DNA from: Methanobacteriota archaeon
GTDB lineage: Archaea; Halobacteriota; Methanomicrobia; Methanomicrobiales; Methanospirillaceae
Direction of reading: 5' to 3'
Assembly (NCBI GenBank): GCA_029547145.1
Contig: JAKPPV010000003.1
Coordinates: forward strand, 16,213 to 80,212
DNA: 64,000 bases
The notes beneath the pieces were generated by a model that was not told the origin of the DNA, searched no databases, and was given only the letters and a program-made list of their open reading frames with translations. A program made the position numbers and the translations under genes. Shown piece by piece: positions 25,291 to 33,462 of the stretch (position 1 is its first letter; each line of letters begins with the position of its first letter).

Positions 25291-26301
25291 ATGTACTGCA
25301 GAGAGCCCCTCTCCCGTTCGCTGATCACCCTGATCGAGCTGACCGAACGGCTGCTCGGGACCGAGATCACGATCCGGTGCCTCAAGGATGCCCCCTACCG
25401 GGGGGTGCTGGTCGACCCGTACACCCACGCGACGGACGTGCCGGTGATCGTCGCCTCGACGAACTACCTCGGGATGCTCAGGGACTTCGTCATCGCCCGG
25501 CACGTCGTCGCCCTGCTCCTCCGGGGTGCGGCGGCGGAACGCGGCGACTTGCGGGTCCTCTCCTACGACCAGGATTCGCTCGCCCGGGGGATGCGGCAGA
25601 TCTACCTGGATATCCTGAAGGAGGACAGCGTCCGGGGCAAGCGGATCGAGACCAGGAAACTGCTGCAGATCCTCTTCGAACTCTACCGGTACTTCCACGA
25701 GGGGCTGGCCGAGGTCCCGTGGGACGTGATCGTCAACCGCTGGCTCTACCTCCACTGCCCCAAGATGAGGCAGGCACAGATCTACTACCTGATCAAGGAG
25801 TCGAAACGGGACATGGCGAAGCTGCTCGAGTTCAAGGAGACCCTGCCGCACAAGTTCTTCGTCGTCTCAAAGGCGATCTACTACACCCGCGACCTCTACC
25901 TCGCCGAGGTGCTCCCCTCGATCGACCTGCAGCCCACGAAGAACATCCCCCAGATGCGGCGTTTCGAGAACCTGGACCTCAAGGAGATGCTGACCAACCG
26001 GTGGACCCGGTCGTCGTGGTACAAGACGAAGCTGGTGGGGGATCGGATGGTGATGACGCTGAGGGAGACCTTCGAGGCAGAGAGGGAGACGATCAAGGAC
26101 CTGAACTACTTCAAGATGATCTACGACCAGGGCCGGTCGATCACCGACCTCTGGAGCCGCGAGATGCACATGGGCGACTGGTTCGTCTGGAACGACCCTT
26201 CACGTCATGAGGAGGTACTACGGGCCGGTGAGCAGATGAACCGGGAGGCGCTCGTTCGGATCTTCGGCAGCCTGATCGTCGAGGAGGAGGAACGTCGATG
26301 A
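25291..26301 (+). CDS. Conserved-looking protein of unknown function
   Basis: A 336-residue soluble protein that I do not recognise. It is mixed alpha/beta with many aromatic and basic residues (FELYRYFHEGLAEVPWDVIV, WLYLHCPKMRQAQIYYLI, AIYYTRDLYLAEVLPSIDL) and no signal peptide or membrane segment. The C-terminal half is helical and could be a helical-bundle nucleic-acid- or lipid-binding domain, but nothing decides this. The reading frame is clean, with strong third-position GC. A HAD hydrolase begins 19 bp downstream, probably in the same transcript. The start ATG 25291 is not backed by a clear Shine-Dalgarno site. Confidence 0.7.
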   Translation: MYCREPLSRSLITLIELTERLLGTEITIRCLKDAPYRGVLVDPYTHATDVPVIVASTNYLGMLRDFVIARHVVALLLRGAAAERGDLRVLSYDQDSLARGMRQIYLDILKEDSVRGKRIETRKLLQILFELYRYFHEGLAEVPWDVIVNRWLYLHCPKMRQAQIYYLIKESKRDMAKLLEFKETLPHKFFVVSKAIYYTRDLYLAEVLPSIDLQPTKNIPQMRRFENLDLKEMLTNRWTRSSWYKTKLVGDRMVMTLRETFEAERETIKDLNYFKMIYDQGRSITDLWSREMHMGDWFVWNDPSRHEEVLRAGEQMNREALVRIFGSLIVEEEERR

Positions 26302-26320
26302 TCGGGGCGGGGGGGCACGC

Positions 26321-27097
26321 ATGACCGCGCGGCCCGAGGCGGTCCTGCTCGACATCGACGGTGTCCTCGTCGTCGGCGACCAGCCGGTGCCCGGGGCGGT
26401 CCGGGCGGTGCACTGGCTCCGGGAGCAGGGGATACCGTTCCGCTGCGTCTCCAACGCGACCCGCCGCTCCCGGTCGGCGATCGCCGCCCGGCTCGCCGGG
26501 TTCGGGTTCCCAGTCGAGCCGTCCCTCGTCTTCACACCCGCGACCGCGGCGGTCCGGCGCATCCGGGCCGACGGGGCAGACTCCTGTCTTCTGCTCGCGA
26601 CCGGCGACGTCCACCTGGACCTGCTGGCGGGCGGGTGCCGGCTCGACGACCGGGACCCTCCCTTCGTCGTCGTCGGAGACGCCGGGGACGCCTGGACCTA
26701 CGGGTCGTTAAACCGGGCCTTCCGCCTGCTCACCGGAGGCGCCCGTCTCCTCGCCCTCGAACGGGACCGCTACTGGCGCGACCGGGACGGGCTCTCGCTG
26801 GGGGCCGGCCCCTTCGTCGCCGCCCTCGAGTTCGCCGCGGGATGCACCGCCGAGGTGATGGGCAAGCCCTCGCCCGCCTTCTTCCGCCTCGCCCTGGACG
26901 ACCTGGGATGTGCTGCCCCGTCCGTGCTGATGCTGGGGGACGACCCCGTCGCCGACATCCAGGGGGCCCGCTCCGCCGGGTGCACGGGCTGGCTCGTCCG
27001 GACCGGGAAGTTCCGGATCGAAGACCTCGGGACCGTCCCGGTCCGGCCCGACCGGGTGATCGGCTCCGTCGCCGACCTCCCGGCCCTGCTGGAGTGA
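26321..27097 (+). CDS. HAD-superfamily hydrolase, class IIA (NagD-like)
   Basis: A 258-residue phosphatase. Motif I LLDIDGVLVVGD near the start supplies the nucleophile Asp; motif II is in FRCVSNATRRSR; the cap region and Lys of motif III are in AEVMGKPSPAFF; motif IV is MLGDDPVADIQGA. The inserted C2B-type cap places it with NagD, LHPP and HDHD2-type enzymes that act on small phosphate esters. The actual substrate is unknown. It is followed by a lipoprotein gene whose GTG start overlaps its stop. Confidence 0.85.
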   Translation: MTARPEAVLLDIDGVLVVGDQPVPGAVRAVHWLREQGIPFRCVSNATRRSRSAIAARLAGFGFPVEPSLVFTPATAAVRRIRADGADSCLLLATGDVHLDLLAGGCRLDDRDPPFVVVGDAGDAWTYGSLNRAFRLLTGGARLLALERDRYWRDRDGLSLGAGPFVAALEFAAGCTAEVMGKPSPAFFRLALDDLGCAAPSVLMLGDDPVADIQGARSAGCTGWLVRTGKFRIEDLGTVPVRPDRVIGSVADLPALLE

Positions 27098-28155
27098 ACC
27101 CCTTGGACCGGGCGTGCCTTTTCGCCCTCGCCGGCCTTGCCGTACTGCTCGCCGGCTGCACGACACTGCTCGGCCCATCCGTCGAGTACCCCGCGATCGT
27201 GCCCGTCCCCGGTTCCGGGGAGCCGCTGTACGCAGCGGAGACGTTCCGGTTCGAGGACGGGACCGTGACCGTCGGCATCAACATCGATGCCGGGGTCTAC
27301 CAGGGGGCGAAGAGGACGAACAGGGAGGTCCTCCTCAGGGCCCCGGTGCCCGAGGAGGAGTGGGTTGCCGGTCATTACCTTGCCCAGATCGCCGACCCCG
27401 CCCAGGACCGGTTCTGGACCGACCTCGTCGGAGCGTTCCGGACCGAGAGGGAGCGTCTCGGGCTCGACGACGACCGGTACCTCGAGCTGATCGCGACCGC
27501 AGTCCAGCAGCTGCCCTACGAGAGCGAACCGGAGACGGCGTCCCGGTTCCCGATCGAGACCTGGGGGGACCGTGCCGGCGACTGCGACGACAGGTCCCTC
27601 CTCCTCGCCGGACTCCTCGCCCGCGAGGGCTACCGTGTCGCCCTGCTGGCCTTCCTTCCCGAGGGGCACATGGCGGTCGGGATCGGCTGCGCCCCTGAGT
27701 ACGCCTACAACGGCACGGGGTACGCCTACCTCGAGGCGACCAACACCACGTTCGTCGGAGTCGTCCCGCCCGGACTCGCCGGGGGAGAACGGCCCGTGGC
27801 ACCCCCTCTTGTCATCCCGGTCGGGCGGGGGGAGAGGGACTACGGTGCGGCGGACGAGACGGCGGCGATCGCGGAGGCGGTCCGGTCCGCACGGGCGCGG
27901 GCGGAGGAGCTCGGGCGGGAGATCGATCTCCGCCGGGCGGCCCTCGACCGGGACCGGGAGCGGCTCGAGGGGCTGCAGGGAGCTGGCGACCCGGTGGCGT
28001 TCGAGACCGGGCGGGATCGGTACCGGGCCGATGCCGCCGCCGTCGCCCGCCTGGTGGAGGAGCACAACCGGCTCGTCGGGCTGGTCAACCACTGCCTCTC
28101 GCACGGGTTCGACCGGGTCGGCACCGCCGCCTACGTCTCCGCGCACCGGGTGTAG
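27094..28155 (+). CDS. Lipoprotein with a transglutaminase-like domain
   Basis: A 353-residue secreted lipoprotein. The signal peptide LFALAGLAVLLAGC has a lipobox with Cys at about residue 20. The catalytic core has DRAGDCDDRSLLLAGLLARE (Cys nucleophile), GHMAVGIG (His) and YLEATNTT, matching a transglutaminase/protease-like fold. A C-terminal coiled coil (EAVRSARARAEELGREIDLR, then DRERLEGLQG) follows. It probably acts on surface proteins outside the membrane. GTG 27094 overlaps the HAD stop (GTGA) and places the signal peptide at the N-terminus; longer frames overlap the HAD gene. Confidence 0.8.
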   Translation: MNPLDRACLFALAGLAVLLAGCTTLLGPSVEYPAIVPVPGSGEPLYAAETFRFEDGTVTVGINIDAGVYQGAKRTNREVLLRAPVPEEEWVAGHYLAQIADPAQDRFWTDLVGAFRTERERLGLDDDRYLELIATAVQQLPYESEPETASRFPIETWGDRAGDCDDRSLLLAGLLAREGYRVALLAFLPEGHMAVGIGCAPEYAYNGTGYAYLEATNTTFVGVVPPGLAGGERPVAPPLVIPVGRGERDYGAADETAAIAEAVRSARARAEELGREIDLRRAALDRDRERLEGLQGAGDPVAFETGRDRYRADAAAVARLVEEHNRLVGLVNHCLSHGFDRVGTAAYVSAHRV

Positions 28156-28304
28156 GACCCGGCACGGGCGACGAGACCGGAGAAGAAGGCGGACCGATCC
28201 GGCTCGGGGGCGATGGGGCGGACCCGGACGAGCGATCCCCGCCGCTGCAGGGTCGGGTATCGGGCAGCACGTTCGGCGATGTACCGGAAGGTCTCTCGTT
28301 CCAT
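28131..28304 (-). CDS. Possible small protein of 57 residues
   Basis: A short minus-strand frame from ATG 28304 reads MERETFRYIAERAARYPTLQ, then a basic RRGSLVRVRPIAP segment and RSAFFSGLVARAGSYTRCAE. The frame stays open upstream to LPLFDLPARDLC, so the true start may be further upstream at a non-ATG codon. It converges on the lipoprotein gene with a 25-nt overlap and lies opposite the sufC promoter. The composition looks coding and its amphipathic helices are plausible, but there is no Shine-Dalgarno site and no family match. Confidence 0.35.
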   Translation of the reverse strand: MERETFRYIAERAARYPTLQRRGSLVRVRPIAPEPDRSAFFSGLVARAGSYTRCAET

Positions 28305-28375
28305 GCAGAGATCCCTGGCGGGCAGGTCGAAAAGAGGCAGGCTCGCCCCGTGAAAGTATTCCCCCGATCGGCAAC

Positions 28376-28384
28376 GGTATAATC
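28376..28384 (+). promoter_or_regulatory. TATA box of sufCB
   Basis: GGTATAATC is centred about 34 nt before ATG 28414, giving a leader of roughly 8 nt. It is the only strong A/T element in the gap. Confidence 0.5.
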
Positions 28385-28413
28385 TGTGGGGACGATACAT
28401 CTGCCGAAGAGCC

Positions 28414-29145
28414 ATGCTCGAGATCACAGACCTGCACGTCTCGATCGAAGGAAAGGAGGTCCTCCACGACATCAACCTCGTGATCCGGGACGGCGAGACC
28501 CACGTGATGCTGGGACCCAATGGATCGGGCAAGACGACGCTGCTCCGGACGATCATGGGCTTCGGGGGGTACACGGTGACCTCGGGCTCGATCGTCTTCA
28601 ACGGCGAGGACGTCACGCAGATGCCCCTCCACGAGCGTGCCCAGCGCGGGATGGGGATGCTCTACCAGCGTCCCCCCACGATCGCCGGCCTCAAGCTCGG
28701 GAAGCTCCTGGACGTCACCGCGAAGAGACGGGCGGACCAGATCGCGACCCTCGCCGGGGAACTGAACATGGACCGGTTCCTGGACCGGGACGTGAACGCC
28801 GGGTTCTCGGGCGGCGAGATCAAGCGGAGCGAGATCCTTCAGCTCCTCGTCCAGGACCCGTCGTTCGTGATGCTCGACGAGCCCGAGTCCGGCGTCGACC
28901 TGGAGAACATCTCCCTGATCGGCAACGCCACCGCCCGCCTCCTCGAGAAGGACCAGCATCTCATCCACAGGACGAAGAGCGGGCTGATCATCACCCACAC
29001 GGGGTACATCCTCGACTACATCGACGCGGACATCGGGCACGTGCTCATCGACGGGGTCTTCAAGTGCCATGGCAACCCCCGCGAGATCCTGAAGTCGATC
29101 AAGACCCACGGGTACCAGGAGTGTATCGAATGCCAGCGGATGTAG
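28414..29145 (+). CDS. sufC: Fe-S cluster assembly ATPase SufC
   Basis: A 243-residue ABC-type ATPase that powers the SufBC scaffold for iron-sulfur cluster assembly. Walker A is GPNGSGKTTLL, the signature motif is FSGGEIKRSEI, and Walker B is FVMLDEPESGVD; the H-loop lies in IITHTGYIL. There is no membrane domain. It overlaps sufB by 16 nt. The minimal sufCB pair, without sufD, sufS or sufE, is the typical methanogen form, where sulfur does not come from cysteine desulfurase. Confidence 0.94.
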   Translation: MLEITDLHVSIEGKEVLHDINLVIRDGETHVMLGPNGSGKTTLLRTIMGFGGYTVTSGSIVFNGEDVTQMPLHERAQRGMGMLYQRPPTIAGLKLGKLLDVTAKRRADQIATLAGELNMDRFLDRDVNAGFSGGEIKRSEILQLLVQDPSFVMLDEPESGVDLENISLIGNATARLLEKDQHLIHRTKSGLIITHTGYILDYIDADIGHVLIDGVFKCHGNPREILKSIKTHGYQECIECQRM

Positions 29146-30242
29146 ACGAACTCAAGGACCTCTCCGAGGAGGACCGGAACCGGCTCGAACTCGCGGGCCT
29201 GGACATGGCGATGGAGGAGCGCTCGGGCTCGTTCTTCCAGGTTGACCAGGAGATCCGCCACGTCCACTCGGGGGCCGAGGGGATCGAGGTGCTGCCGATC
29301 GCCGATGCCCTCCGGAAGTACGAATGGCTCAACGACTACTGCTGGCACGCGGTCGACCGGGACAAGGACCGGTTCACCCAGTACGTCGCAAAGCAGGAGG
29401 TCCAGCGGGGGTTCGCGATCATCGCCCATAAGGGGGCGAAGGCGATCTACCCGCTCCAGGCCTGCCTCTACCTCGCCGGCGCCAGGGTCCAGCACGTCCA
29501 CAACATCGTGATCGCCGAGGAGGGGGCCGAGCTCCACCTGATATCGGGGTGCGTCTCCTCCGCCGGGACCACCGGGGGGGCGCACATCGGCGTCACCGAG
29601 TTCTACGTCGGGAAGAACGCGCGCGTCACCTCCACGATGATCCACAACTGGTCGGAGTCGATCTCGGTCTACCCTCGCTCGGCGTCGATCATCGAGGAGG
29701 GCGGGGTCTTCCTCTCCAACTACGTCTGCATGCAGCCGGTGCGGCACATCGACATGAACCCGCTGGCGACACTGAAAGGGAGGGACGCGGTCGCACGGTT
29801 CTCCTCGGTCGTGGTCGCCCTCCCGGGCTCCGAGCTCGACCTCGGTTCCCGGGCCGTCCTCCAGGCGCCCGGGTGCTCCGCCGAGATCGTCAGCCGGATG
29901 ATCACCAGGGGGGGCTCGATCGTGAGCCGGGGCGAGATCCGGGGCGAGGTGGGGAACACGAAGGGGCATATCGAGTGCAAGGGCCTGATCCTCGAGGACG
30001 GCCTGATCCACGCGATCCCCGAGATCGCCGGCCTCGTGGTGGACACCGAGCTCTCGCACGAGGCGGCGGTCGGCCGGATCGCACGCGACGAGATCGAGTA
30101 CCTGATGTCGCGCGGCCTGAACGAGGAGACCGCCACCGCGACGATCATCCGGGGGTTCCTCGATGTGAAGATCCGGGGGCTGCCGGAGACGCTCCAGCGG
30201 CAGATCGACGCCGCGATCGACGCCGCGGAGTCTGGGTTCTAG
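29130..30242 (+). CDS. sufB: Fe-S cluster assembly protein SufB
   Basis: The 370-residue scaffold partner of SufC. The right-handed beta-helix core includes LHLISGCVSS, GVTEFYVGKNARVTSTMIHN and SVYPRSASIIEEGG. The C-terminal part has GHIECKGLILEDG and GRIARDEIEYLMSRGLNEET, conserved in SufB/SufD. ATG 29130 lies inside the sufC end (16-nt overlap). Archaeal SufB is shorter than the E. coli protein and lacks part of its N-terminus, as here. pcm follows after 2 bp. Confidence 0.94.
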   Translation: MPADVDELKDLSEEDRNRLELAGLDMAMEERSGSFFQVDQEIRHVHSGAEGIEVLPIADALRKYEWLNDYCWHAVDRDKDRFTQYVAKQEVQRGFAIIAHKGAKAIYPLQACLYLAGARVQHVHNIVIAEEGAELHLISGCVSSAGTTGGAHIGVTEFYVGKNARVTSTMIHNWSESISVYPRSASIIEEGGVFLSNYVCMQPVRHIDMNPLATLKGRDAVARFSSVVVALPGSELDLGSRAVLQAPGCSAEIVSRMITRGGSIVSRGEIRGEVGNTKGHIECKGLILEDGLIHAIPEIAGLVVDTELSHEAAVGRIARDEIEYLMSRGLNEETATATIIRGFLDVKIRGLPETLQRQIDAAIDAAESGF

Positions 30243-30244
30243 GG

Positions 30245-30889
30245 ATGGTGCGGGACCCGTACGAACCGATGCGCCTGGCGATGGTCGAATACCAGATCGC
30301 CAGGCGGGGGATTCACGACCCCCGGGTGCTCGATGCACTCCGGCAGGTCCCGCGTCATCTCTTCGTCCCCCCGGGGTTCGAACGGGAGGCGTACGAGGAC
30401 TCGCCCCTGCCGATCGGCCAGGGGCAGACGATCTCCCAGCCGTACATCGTCGCCCTCATGACCGCCCTCCTGGACGTCGGCCCGGACGACCGGGTGCTGG
30501 AGATCGGAGCCGGGTCGGGCTACCAGGCGGCGGTGCTCGCCCGGCTCGCCGGCGGCGTGATCACGGTCGAGCGCCTCCCCGAGGTCGCTGCCCAGGCCCG
30601 CCGGAACCTGGAGCGGGTGGGTGTCAAAAACGTCGAGGTGGTGGTCGGCGACGGGACCCGGGGCCGGCCCGAGTCCGCTCCCTACCAGGGGATCATCGTC
30701 ACGGCGGCGGCGCCACGGGTCCCGCCACCCCTCCTCGAGCAGCTCGCGGACGGGGGACGGCTCGTCGCCCCCGTCGGAGGGCGTGACCTCCAGGAACTGG
30801 TCCGCGTCGTCCGCCGCGGCGGGCGATACGAGTACGAGCACGCCGGGCCGGTCCGGTTCGTCCCGCTTGTGGGGGAGCACGGATGGTGA
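30245..30889 (+). CDS. pcm: Protein-L-isoaspartate O-methyltransferase
   Basis: A 214-residue SAM-dependent enzyme that methylates isoaspartyl residues so that damaged proteins can be repaired. The N-terminal region has RHLFVPPGFEREAYEDSPLP and the substrate-binding GQGQTISQPYIVALM. The SAM fold includes LEIGAGSGYQAAVLA and VVGDGTRG, and the C-terminal strand LVAPVGGRDLQEL is also family-typical. It starts 2 bp after sufB and overlaps the next gene by 7 nt, so it belongs to the sufCB transcript. Confidence 0.94.
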   Translation: MVRDPYEPMRLAMVEYQIARRGIHDPRVLDALRQVPRHLFVPPGFEREAYEDSPLPIGQGQTISQPYIVALMTALLDVGPDDRVLEIGAGSGYQAAVLARLAGGVITVERLPEVAAQARRNLERVGVKNVEVVVGDGTRGRPESAPYQGIIVTAAAPRVPPPLLEQLADGGRLVAPVGGRDLQELVRVVRRGGRYEYEHAGPVRFVPLVGEHGW

Positions 30890-31485
30890 GGTACATCGAT
30901 GTCACCCGGGTCCTTTCTCCCGGCGTGGTCACCTACCCGGGGGACCTGGAGCCCCGGATCGAGAAGCAGGATACCGGCGACTACCTGATCAGCTCCCTCA
31001 CGCTCAGTTCCCACTCGGGGACGCATATCGATGCCCCCGACCACTTCCTCCGGGACGGGCGGACCGTCGACCGGCTCCCGCTCGATCTCCTGATCGGCCC
31101 CTGCCGGGTCCTGGAGACGCAGGAGACGGTGATCGGTCCCGGGGTCTTCGAGGGGCGCCTCGAGGGCGTGACCAGGGTCCTCTTCCGGACCTGGTTCTCC
31201 CGGCGGACCCGGTTCGTCTCCCCCTTCCCGGCGCTCACCCCGGAGGCGGCACGGTCGCTCGCGGCATCCGGTGTCCGCATCGTGGGCACGGACGGACCGT
31301 CGATCGAGCCCGACGGCTCGGACGGGACGGTCCACCGGACCCTGCTCGCCCGGGGAGGGGCCGTGATCGAGCTCCTCGACCTCTCCGGCGTGCCCCCGGG
31401 GGACTACCGGCTGATCGCGCTCCCGCTCCGGGTCCGGGATGGCGACGGCGCGCCGGCACGTGTCGTGCTGGAGGTGGACGGGTGA
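30883..31485 (+). CDS. Cyclase / kynurenine-formamidase-family hydrolase
   Basis: A 200-residue metal hydrolase. The family signature HSGTHIDAPDHF (residues 44-55) supplies zinc ligands; YPGD in the N-terminal part and GTDGPSIEP later are also conserved. Members hydrolyse formamides or cyclic amides; without kynurenine genes nearby the substrate is open. ATG 30883 overlaps the pcm stop, and the next gene starts with GTG overlapping its own stop, so pcm, this gene and the next are tightly coupled. Confidence 0.83.
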   Translation: MVRYIDVTRVLSPGVVTYPGDLEPRIEKQDTGDYLISSLTLSSHSGTHIDAPDHFLRDGRTVDRLPLDLLIGPCRVLETQETVIGPGVFEGRLEGVTRVLFRTWFSRRTRFVSPFPALTPEAARSLAASGVRIVGTDGPSIEPDGSDGTVHRTLLARGGAVIELLDLSGVPPGDYRLIALPLRVRDGDGAPARVVLEVDG

Positions 31486-32087
31486 ACCTCTTCGTCCGGG
31501 CGGCCCGGGTGCTGATGGACCGGATCGAGGGCTGCGGATGCGAGGACGGCGCGATCACGATCGCCCGGAACCACGACGCCCGGGTCTGCCCGTACGAGCG
31601 CGGGGTCCCGCTCGAGGCCGAACACGGCGGGCGCATCGCCCAGTTCGTGACCGGGAGCCCGGTGGAGGCCCGGGTCCGCATCACGATGCTCCAGGGTGCG
31701 CCCCTCTCGGGTGAACGGGAACGGTCGGCCGCCGGCGCGGTCCTGAACGCGGTGACCGGGTTCTTCGGGTTCTCGCGACGGCTCGGGGGCTGCGCGGACG
31801 AGGACCGGCCCGCCTGCCTGGGCCGTCTGGCAGAGGAGACCGCCGGATGCCGGGTCTTCCTGGTCGGCCCCTCGCCCGTCCTGGAGCATCGGCTCGGGGA
31901 CCGGCTGGCGGCGACTCCGGAGGAGGCGGACCTGTTGCTCGTCCTCGGTCACGGGCTCGTGACCGACGCCGGCCTGGCAGCCGTCGAGGGTTCGGCGGGA
32001 GTCCGGCGCGTCCTCATGCTCGGGCCGTCGACGGCAGGAGTCGCCACGCTCCTTGAATGTTCACACTGGTGCCCGTATGGTCGCTGA
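31482..32087 (+). CDS. Cys-rich protein, DUF364-like Rossmann fold (tentative)
   Basis: A 201-residue protein read from GTG 31482 (GTGA overlap). The N-terminal half has MDRIEGCGCEDGAI and ARVCPYERG and the segment ERERSAAGAVLNAVTG. The C-terminal half has RVFLVGPSP, LLLVLGHGLVTDAG and RVLMLGPSTAGVATL, ending ECSHWCPYGR. The second half resembles the Rossmann domain of the DUF364/DUF4213 group, proposed to chelate heavy metals. The paired Cys motifs suggest metal binding. It is last in the sufCB-pcm operon. Family assignment is uncertain; the Cys motifs are visible. Confidence 0.6.
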   Translation: MNLFVRAARVLMDRIEGCGCEDGAITIARNHDARVCPYERGVPLEAEHGGRIAQFVTGSPVEARVRITMLQGAPLSGERERSAAGAVLNAVTGFFGFSRRLGGCADEDRPACLGRLAEETAGCRVFLVGPSPVLEHRLGDRLAATPEEADLLLVLGHGLVTDAGLAAVEGSAGVRRVLMLGPSTAGVATLLECSHWCPYGR

Positions 32088-32120
32088 GACCATGACCGAA
32101 ATCTCATATCCGGTGAGAAC

Positions 32121-32129
32121 AATTATATT
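32121..32129 (+). promoter_or_regulatory. TATA box of the amino-sugar operon
   Basis: CAATTATATTG lies about 126 nt before the first ATG (32252). The predicted start near 32152 leaves a leader of about 100 nt, unusually long for this window, where most leaders are under 30 nt. The leader region contains a long inverted repeat. Confidence 0.45.
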
Positions 32130-32139
32130 GCTATGATCG

Positions 32140-32201
32140 CCGGCACCACCGGGGAGCCGTCGCCCGGACCCCTGCCGTCTGCGGGGCATCGGTGGTGCCG
32201 G
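32140..32201 (+). repeat. Perfect 12-bp inverted repeat in the leader of the amino-sugar operon
   Basis: CCGGCACCACCG at 32140-32151 is exactly complementary to CGGTGGTGCCGG at 32190-32201, with 38 nt between. Inside the loop, CCCC and GGGG (near 32169 and 32183) could form a second short helix. No T-run follows, so it is not a simple terminator. It could be a dyad operator around the transcription start or a leader RNA structure. Confidence 0.75.
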
Positions 32202-32251
32202 ACGTCCCCCAACCGGGTCCGTCCGACCCACGACCAGGAGGCACTACCCTG

Positions 32252-33454
32252 ATGCAATGCGTGATCCTCGCCGCCGGCGAGGGCAAACGGATGCGCCCGC
32301 TCACGGCGTCCCGTCCGAAAGTGATGCTGCCGGTCGCGAACCGGCCGATCCTCGAACACCTGATTGCGGCAGCGGTCAGGGCAGGTTTTTCCCGGTTCCT
32401 GCTCGTCGTCGGGTACGGCGAGCGGGAGATCCGGGAACACTTCGGTGACGGGACCGGGTTCGGGTGCCGTATCCGGTACGTGACCCAGCGGCAGCAGCTC
32501 GGTACGGCGGACGCGGTCAGGGCGTGCGCCGGCCTGGTCTCCGGGCCGTTCCTCCTGATGAACGGCGACATGATCGTCGGGGCGGAGGACATTGCCGCGA
32601 TCGCGGCGATGGACGGAGCGGTGATGGGGATCCACCGGACCGACCACCCGAAGGACTTCGGCGTCGTCACCTGCGAGCACGGGTTCATCACCGGCCTGGA
32701 AGAGAAGTCGCCGGAACCCGCGAGCGACCTGATCAACGCCGGGGTCTACCGGTTCGACGAGGAGATCTTCGAGCGGATCGGGCGGATCGGGATGTCGAGC
32801 CGCGGCGAGCTCGAGCTGACCGATGCCCTCGAGGGGTACATCGGAGAGCGCCGGTTGCGGGCGCACATGCTCCGGTCGTGGCTGGACATGGGCTACCCCT
32901 GGGACCTGCTCGACGCGAACGCCCGACTGCTCAAGGACCACGAGCCCCTCGTCGAGGGCGAGATCGAGGAGGGGGTCGTGATGAAGGGCGCCGTCTCGGT
33001 CGGAAAGGGGAGCGTCGTGATGTCCGGCACCTACATCGAGGGGCCGTGCGTGATCGGACGGGGGTGCAGGATCGGTCCGCATGCATACCTCCGCCCCTCA
33101 ACGGCGGTCGGCGATCGTTGCCACATCGGCCATGCGACCGAGATCAAGAACACGATCGTGCTGCCTGACACGAAGATCCCGCACTTCAACTACATCGGGG
33201 ACTCGGTGATCGGCAGCGGGTGCAACTTCGGGGCCGGCTCCAAGGTGGCAAACCTCCGTAACGACCACAAGATCGTCAAGGTGGCCGGACGGGTGACCGG
33301 GCGGAAGAAGCTCGGCGCGATCGTCGGCGACCGGGTCAACCTCGGGATCAACTGTTCGGTGAACGTCGGGACCGTGATCGGACCCGGCGTGAACGTCGCC
33401 CCCCACTCCTTCGTCGAGGGGTGGATCGACGAGGGGACCTCATTTCAGTCGTAG
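32252..33454 (+). CDS. glmU: Bifunctional GlmU-like sugar nucleotidylyltransferase / acetyltransferase (copy 1)
   Basis: A 400-residue enzyme predicted to make UDP-GlcNAc from glucosamine-1-phosphate. The N-terminal nucleotidyltransferase starts LAAGEGKRMRPLTASRPK and has LLMNGDMIVG. The C-terminal left-handed beta-helix of hexapeptide repeats (AYLRPSTAVGDRCHIG, VIGSGCNFGAGSKVANLRND) ends VEGWIDEGTSF and carries the acetyltransferase activity. AGGAGG precedes ATG 32252. It begins a run of six co-directional genes. A paralogue follows at once, so the two may divide the uridylyl- and acetyl-transfer roles or use different sugars. Confidence 0.85.
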   Translation: MQCVILAAGEGKRMRPLTASRPKVMLPVANRPILEHLIAAAVRAGFSRFLLVVGYGEREIREHFGDGTGFGCRIRYVTQRQQLGTADAVRACAGLVSGPFLLMNGDMIVGAEDIAAIAAMDGAVMGIHRTDHPKDFGVVTCEHGFITGLEEKSPEPASDLINAGVYRFDEEIFERIGRIGMSSRGELELTDALEGYIGERRLRAHMLRSWLDMGYPWDLLDANARLLKDHEPLVEGEIEEGVVMKGAVSVGKGSVVMSGTYIEGPCVIGRGCRIGPHAYLRPSTAVGDRCHIGHATEIKNTIVLPDTKIPHFNYIGDSVIGSGCNFGAGSKVANLRNDHKIVKVAGRVTGRKKLGAIVGDRVNLGINCSVNVGTVIGPGVNVAPHSFVEGWIDEGTSFQS

Positions 33455-33462
33455 GTGAGACC

